From Methylotenera_A sp046594885 (lineage in GTDB: Bacteria; Pseudomonadota; Gammaproteobacteria; Burkholderiales; Methylophilaceae), in the NCBI GenBank assembly GCA_046594885.1, contig JBKJRD010000055.1, positions 1 through 25,857 of the forward strand: DNA of 25,857 nt. Direction: 5' to 3'. The position numbers and the translations under genes are program-made. The notes under the pieces are model-generated. The model was not told the DNA's origin and searched no databases. It saw only the letters and a program-made list of their open reading frames with translations. Within the stretch, counting starts at the first letter, position 1. Every line of letters begins with the position of its first letter. This document shows, piece by piece, positions 22,213 to 25,857 of the stretch.

Positions 22213-23592
22213 TTAACTAAAGCTTTGTTGCAGCTTGGCTGCAATACGTTTTAATAGCTGCATGGCCACTCTGGGCTCATCAGCCATCATCGCGTCAAGA
22301 TTTTCTGCATCAATCACAATGACGCGCGCTTGTTCTGACGAAACAACAGCACTAGTTACCGTTGGTTTCTCGGTTAATAGCGCCATTTCGCCAAAATAAT
22401 CACCCGCATTAAGCTCGCGCACAGTGACGCCATTTTGAATCAAATGAATATTCCCTTCCACCACATAATATAAGTTGCGATGCGTATTACCGCTTTCAAA
22501 AATAATGGCCTCTTTTTTAAGGTTAAGTCCGTAGCGATTCATTAAGGTGTTCATGTAATTGGCTTTGCTGCTAGTGCCACTAAAAAGCCCTTTTAGCAAT
22601 AGCACATCTTTTTTGCGCAAAGTGGCAATTAGCTCTAAGCCCAACAAAAACACGGCAAAGTTGAGATACAGCCAGGTGATGGAGACAAACATGGCTTTCA
22701 TGCTGCCAAAAATGGCGCCGTAATTTTCATTAATCGATAAAAATAAACCAAACGCAGGCCGCATTAATAACCACAATAAAGCCGTTAAGCTGGCGCCTAA
22801 ACACAAATGTTTAAATGCAACGCGCATGGGGAAAAATATTTTATAAAAAATAGCGATTAACAAAGTGGTTAATAATAAAGTGCTGATGGAGCCAACGATA
22901 TTGATCTCTAAAATGGGTAGTCGGCTGGCTAAAAAAACAATCACTTTTTCGATGATAAAGCCAGCAGAGGTAAATAAGAAAAACAACAGTAAAATGCCCA
23001 ATACCGATAGCACGTCTTTAAATTTGCGCTGAAAGTAAGAAGGCGCTTCGATCATGGATGCGATAGTATAAAAAGCCGAGCGCATATTGCTGGCCAATGG
23101 CGTAATTGTCCACAACAAAACAAACAAACCCAGCGCGCCCCAGGCGGCTTTGGTTTGCGTAGCGTTGTACACTTCGACCATTATTTTGCTACTGAAATCG
23201 GGCACTAAATTGCCCGTGAGAATGGCGAGTTTTACAATGGCATAATCGGATGAAAAAACCAAGTGACTTAACAAGAAAAAAATCAGCAAAATTAAAGGGA
23301 TTAAAGCAAACAACGCGTAAAACGACAGCGAGGCAGATAAGCTTAAGATATTGTGTCGCGCAAAACCGCCTAAGGTTTCACGCAGTACAAATAAAGGCGT
23401 TGCGTATTCATGGCTAGCATAGGCCGCCATGGGTTTTGACAATAAAGCCTTTGAAAAAGCAGGATGCTGCGCAAGATTTTTGAGCTGCGCCATTTTATGT
23501 TTAATCGCGCTGACTTCGTCTGCATTGACTTTTGCATTCACTTTATCTGCGCTGGCCTGCTTAGCAGTATTTTTTTGCTGATGAAGGGTCAA
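22213..23592 (-). CDS. YihY/BrkB-type membrane protein fused to a cyclic-nucleotide-binding-like domain
   Basis: 459 aa from a TTG start; an ATG at residue 34 (23493) is a plausible alternative and neither has a clear ribosome-binding site. Residues about 65-335 are a YihY/virulence-factor BrkB membrane domain with six hydrophobic spans (S-L-S-A-S-L-S-F-Y-A-L-F-A-L-I-P signature near the start). This family was once misnamed RNase BN; its function remains unclear. Residues about 355-455 form a CNB-like beta roll with G-D-Y-F-G-E-M-A-L-L. The phosphate-binding cassette usually ends P-R-x-A/T, but here it reads P-T-V-T-S, lacking the Arg that binds the cyclic phosphate. It may therefore sense another ligand or none. 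Confidence 0.85.
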   Translation of the reverse strand: MTLHQQKNTAKQASADKVNAKVNADEVSAIKHKMAQLKNLAQHPAFSKALLSKPMAAYASHEYATPLFVLRETLGGFARHNILSLSASLSFYALFALIPLILLIFFLLSHLVFSSDYAIVKLAILTGNLVPDFSSKIMVEVYNATQTKAAWGALGLFVLLWTITPLASNMRSAFYTIASMIEAPSYFQRKFKDVLSVLGILLLFFLFTSAGFIIEKVIVFLASRLPILEINIVGSISTLLLTTLLIAIFYKIFFPMRVAFKHLCLGASLTALLWLLMRPAFGLFLSINENYGAIFGSMKAMFVSITWLYLNFAVFLLGLELIATLRKKDVLLLKGLFSGTSSKANYMNTLMNRYGLNLKKEAIIFESGNTHRNLYYVVEGNIHLIQNGVTVRELNAGDYFGEMALLTEKPTVTSAVVSSEQARVIVIDAENLDAMMADEPRVAMQLLKRIAAKLQQSFS

Positions 23593-23656
23593 TTTTAAGG
23601 CTTTTCAATGGGTTAAGTCAGTATAAATCAGCATGCCAATCCAATCATATTAACAG

Positions 23657-24658
23657 CTATATCAATGCTTTAACCTGCTCTGTTGCCGCAACCAATGCGC
23701 TGGTAATGCTTGGCTCCATTGCCGAATGTCCCGCATCTGCCACCATGAAAAACTGTGCATGCGGCATTGCTTGATGCAGCGCCCAAGCCGTTTGCGGCGG
23801 ACAAACCATATCATAGCGACCTTGCACAATGACAGTTGGCGTATTGGCTAAGACATTGGTTTTCCTTAATAGTGTTTCTCCATCTACAAAACATTGATGC
23901 TGAATGTAATGAATCTGTACGCGCGCTCGCGCCACCTCGGTGATATTTTCTTGACACACCTCTTCTGCTGTTTTGGTTTTTGTTTCAGTTGAGTCGGTGG
24001 CGCTAGGCATTGGTTTAAGTCGCATAATCGCATTCTCAAAGGCATTCCATTGCACCGCCGCCGCGCTACTAATGACTAAATCATCACTAAAAATAAGCGC
24101 TGCGTAAGCGTTAAGTACATCATCTTGCTTATGTTTCGGCAGGTAATCAACAAGCTTATGCCAAACTTCAGGGTAAAAATGTTGTATATCGCCTAGAAAC
24201 CATTTTAGCTCCGAAACGCGACTTAAAAAAATGCCACGCAATATTAAAGAAATGACTTGCGAAACATACTCAACAGCATAAGCCAATGCCAATGTACTAC
24301 CCCATGAGCCACCAAATACATGCCAGCGCTGTATGTTTAAATGCAAACGAATTGCTTCAATATCACGAATCAAATCCTGCGTGGTATTGTCTTTAATTTC
24401 GCCTTGTGGTTTGCTGCGTCCGCAACCGCGCTGGTCAAATAATATAATCCGATAATGCTCAGGATCAAAAAAACGCCGTTGAGTTGCGTTGCAACCGCTG
24501 CCGGGCCCGCCATGCAAAAAAATCACTGGTATGCCATGCTTATTTCCGCATTCTTCGTAATATATTTGATGAAAATCATCCACCTTAAGCCAGTTTTTGT
24601 TGAAAGGTTCCAAGTCTGGATACAAATTGTAAGTCACTTGTGACATTTGATTTTTCAT
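23657..24658 (-). CDS. pip: Proline iminopeptidase (prolyl aminopeptidase)
   Basis: 333 aa, close to the family norm of about 315-330. Releases N-terminal proline from peptides in the cytoplasm. The alpha/beta hydrolase landmarks are specific for this S33 family: H-G-G-P-G at 49-53 (oxyanion hole), F-D-Q-R-G-C-G-R-S, nucleophile Ser118 in G-G-S-W-G-S, Asp283 in G-R-Y-D-M-V-C-P-P, and His311 in A-G-H-S-A. A variable loop of about a dozen polar residues (D-S-T-E-T-K-T-K, around 222-232) extends the cap. ATG at residue 5 is an alternative start. It is the first gene of a minus-strand run with the YihY-CNB and TPR genes, 64 bases from the former. Confidence 0.93.
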   Translation of the reverse strand: MKNQMSQVTYNLYPDLEPFNKNWLKVDDFHQIYYEECGNKHGIPVIFLHGGPGSGCNATQRRFFDPEHYRIILFDQRGCGRSKPQGEIKDNTTQDLIRDIEAIRLHLNIQRWHVFGGSWGSTLALAYAVEYVSQVISLILRGIFLSRVSELKWFLGDIQHFYPEVWHKLVDYLPKHKQDDVLNAYAALIFSDDLVISSAAAVQWNAFENAIMRLKPMPSATDSTETKTKTAEEVCQENITEVARARVQIHYIQHQCFVDGETLLRKTNVLANTPTVIVQGRYDMVCPPQTAWALHQAMPHAQFFMVADAGHSAMEPSITSALVAATEQVKALI

Positions 24659-24759
24659 TCTTTCTATTTGATTTAATGCATTATTTTAGTTAATTTTAAA
24701 ATTATTAAAAATTTATTAAAAATAATTGGAACATTTGTTAATAAATTGTAACTAAAGTG

Positions 24760-24788
24760 TTGCAATTCAGAATTACTTGTTCTATATT
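24760..24788 (+). promoter_or_regulatory. Candidate xoxF promoter
   Basis: TTGCAA (24760-24765), exactly 17 bases, TATATT (24783-24788). Transcription would start near 24795, giving a leader of about 138 bases. CACAT/ATGTG (24797-24811) could form a small hairpin at the very 5' end. The rest of the 274-base gap after pip is AT-rich. Confidence 0.5.
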
Positions 24789-24932
24789 GCACATCTCACA
24801 TGAAAAATGTGTAGAAATTAAGCTTTAATTTTTAGTGTTCAGTGCGCAGTGTTTTTAAAATAACGTGCACAAATAAGTTAAGTTAGAGTTTACTTTTAAT
24901 TAACCCTTAGTAATATCACTTTGGAGATAAAA

Positions 24933-25857
24933 ATGAAATTTAATACAATCAAGCTTGCTTTAGGCTTAGTTGCAGGCGCTACATTGGCAATGCCAATGAT
25001 GGCATCAGCAGCTGCAGACCAAGAAGCAGCAATTGCAAATGCAAACAACTGGGCTCACCCACGTGGTAACCACACAAACAATGCATACAGCGCTTTGTCA
25101 CAAATCAACAAAGGTAACGTTAAAAACCTTAAAGCTGCTTGGACATTCGCAACTGGTGTAAACCGTGGTCACGAAGGTTCACCAATTGTTGTTGGTAACA
25201 TGATGTATGTCCACACAGCATTCCCGAACAATATCTATGCTTTAGATTTAAACGATAATCAAAAAATCGTATGGTCATATTTCCCAAAACAAGATCCATC
25301 AGTACAAGCTGTTTTATGTTGCGATAACGTTTCACGCGGCTTAGGTTACGGCGATGGCAAAATCTATTTGCAACAAAATGATGGTAATTTGGTTGCTTTA
25401 GATGCTAAAACAGGTGCTAAAATTTGGTCAGTATTGAACGTTGATCCAAAAGTAGGTGCAACAAACACTAACGCACCACACGTGATTAAAGACAAAGTAT
25501 TAACAGGTTGTTCAGGTGCTGAATTTGGCGTACGTTGCTTCTTGGCAGCTTATAACGCTAAAGATGGTTCATTAGCATGGAAAGCTTGGTCAACAGGTTC
25601 TGATGCTGATGTTTTAATTGGTGCTGATTTCAACTCAGCAAATCCAGCTTACAGCGCTTTGTCAGTTTATGCTGATGTAAATGGTGGTAACAAACAAGGT
25701 GGTTCTTTCAAAGTACTTGATTCAGCTTCAATCAAAGGTGGCGAAAAAGATTTAGGTATTCGTACTTGGTTAAAACCACAAGCTGTTAAAGATGGATGGC
25801 AACATGGTGGCGGTTCTACATGGGGCTGGTGGCCGTATGATCCACGCACAAATTTAG
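24933..25857 (+). CDS. xoxF: XoxF-type PQQ-dependent methanol dehydrogenase, 3' truncated by the window edge
   Basis: First 308 residues; no stop before the edge. GGAG (24923-24926) lies six bases before ATG. A signal peptide (M-K-F-N-T-I-K, hydrophobic core, cleavage near A-S-A at 25-27) sends it to the periplasm, where PQQ alcohol dehydrogenases oxidise methanol and pass electrons to cytochrome c. Typical propeller features: N-W-A-H-P-R-G-N, I-N-K-G-N-V-K-N-L, the adjacent-cysteine disulfide Cys129-Cys130 next to PQQ, metal ligand Glu197 in G-A-E-F-G-V-R, and G-G-G-S-T-W-G-W-W-P-Y-D-P. The H-P-R-G N-terminus and R-G-H-E-G context look like XoxF (perhaps the XoxF4 clade of Methylophilaceae) rather than MxaF. 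The diagnostic extra lanthanide-binding Asp lies beyond the window. Codon choice (GGT, CGT/CGC, AAC) suggests high expression. Confidence 0.9.
   Translation, partial: MKFNTIKLALGLVAGATLAMPMMASAAADQEAAIANANNWAHPRGNHTNNAYSALSQINKGNVKNLKAAWTFATGVNRGHEGSPIVVGNMMYVHTAFPNNIYALDLNDNQKIVWSYFPKQDPSVQAVLCCDNVSRGLGYGDGKIYLQQNDGNLVALDAKTGAKIWSVLNVDPKVGATNTNAPHVIKDKVLTGCSGAEFGVRCFLAAYNAKDGSLAWKAWSTGSDADVLIGADFNSANPAYSALSVYADVNGGNKQGGSFKVLDSASIKGGEKDLGIRTWLKPQAVKDGWQHGGGSTWGWWPYDPRTNL

Noticed and set aside
22191..22244. Upstream TTG start for the TPR protein
   Set aside because: It would overlap the YihY-CNB gene by 32 bases, and the added 18 residues show no family resemblance.
24933..25857. Annotation as MxaF (calcium methanol dehydrogenase large subunit)
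   Set aside because: The N-terminal H-P-R-G and R-G-H-E-G context fits XoxF better; still open until the lanthanide Asp position is read.
1..25857. CRISPR arrays, insertion sequences, prophage genes or toxin-antitoxin pairs
   Set aside because: No direct-repeat arrays, transposase motifs or phage structural genes were seen; the tandem small genes at 5276-5670 are paralogues of each other and do not resemble a toxin-antitoxin pair.

Overview
The window looks like a chromosomal segment of an obligate or facultative methylotroph of the Betaproteobacteria, most likely Methylophilaceae (Methylotenera-like). I infer this from moderate-to-low GC, a XoxF-type PQQ methanol dehydrogenase at the right edge, the dnaG-rpoD order at the left edge, and a tRNA-Ile(CAU) group I intron closely resembling the one I know from the betaproteobacterium Azoarcus. 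No database search was possible, so family names come from motif recognition.

Layout. (1) 1-4200: 3' part of dnaG, then rpoD, then a tRNA-Ile(CAU) gene split in its anticodon loop by a 213-nt ORF-less group I intron, closed by a strong intrinsic terminator. (2) 4277-6135: an alpha/beta hydrolase and two tandem, mutually paralogous small proteins on the minus strand (one is only 58 aa), then a small C2HC zinc-finger-like protein on the plus strand. (3) 6200-9515: a PA2779/PA2778-type pair (small membrane protein plus C39-like lipoprotein peptidase with TPRs) behind a leader with a UUCG hairpin, a CHASE-like/GGDEF diguanylate cyclase and a small coiled-coil protein. (4) 9631-12372: two paralogous periplasmic PepSY proteins followed by an OmpR-type response regulator and a PhoQ-like histidine kinase. 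(5) 12490-13933: a two-gene arsenite resistance unit, arsR-acr3, whose presumed operator is a 16-bp-arm palindrome that overlaps the arsR start codon. (6) 14175-20376: a FadL-type outer membrane channel divergent from rpfF (DSF synthase), which converges on rpfG - lone receiver - rpfC, giving a complete diffusible-signal-factor synthesis and c-di-GMP-linked sensing set. (7) 20670-24658: a minus-strand run of proline iminopeptidase, a YihY-type membrane protein fused to a cyclic-nucleotide-binding-like domain, and a TPR/2OG-Fe(II) oxygenase-like protein. (8) 24760 to the end: promoter, leader and first 308 codons of xoxF.

How it fits together. The most coherent theme is signalling: DSF synthesis (RpfF), sensing (RpfC), c-di-GMP degradation (RpfG, HD-GYP) and c-di-GMP synthesis (the GGDEF protein) all lie within about 12 kb, together with a second, PepSY-linked two-component system. 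The most unusual nucleic-acid element is the intron in the tRNA that follows rpoD by only 13 bases. A nine-base motif, ACTTAACCC, recurs in intergenic DNA, mainly close to stop codons, and is not explained by the annotated genes.
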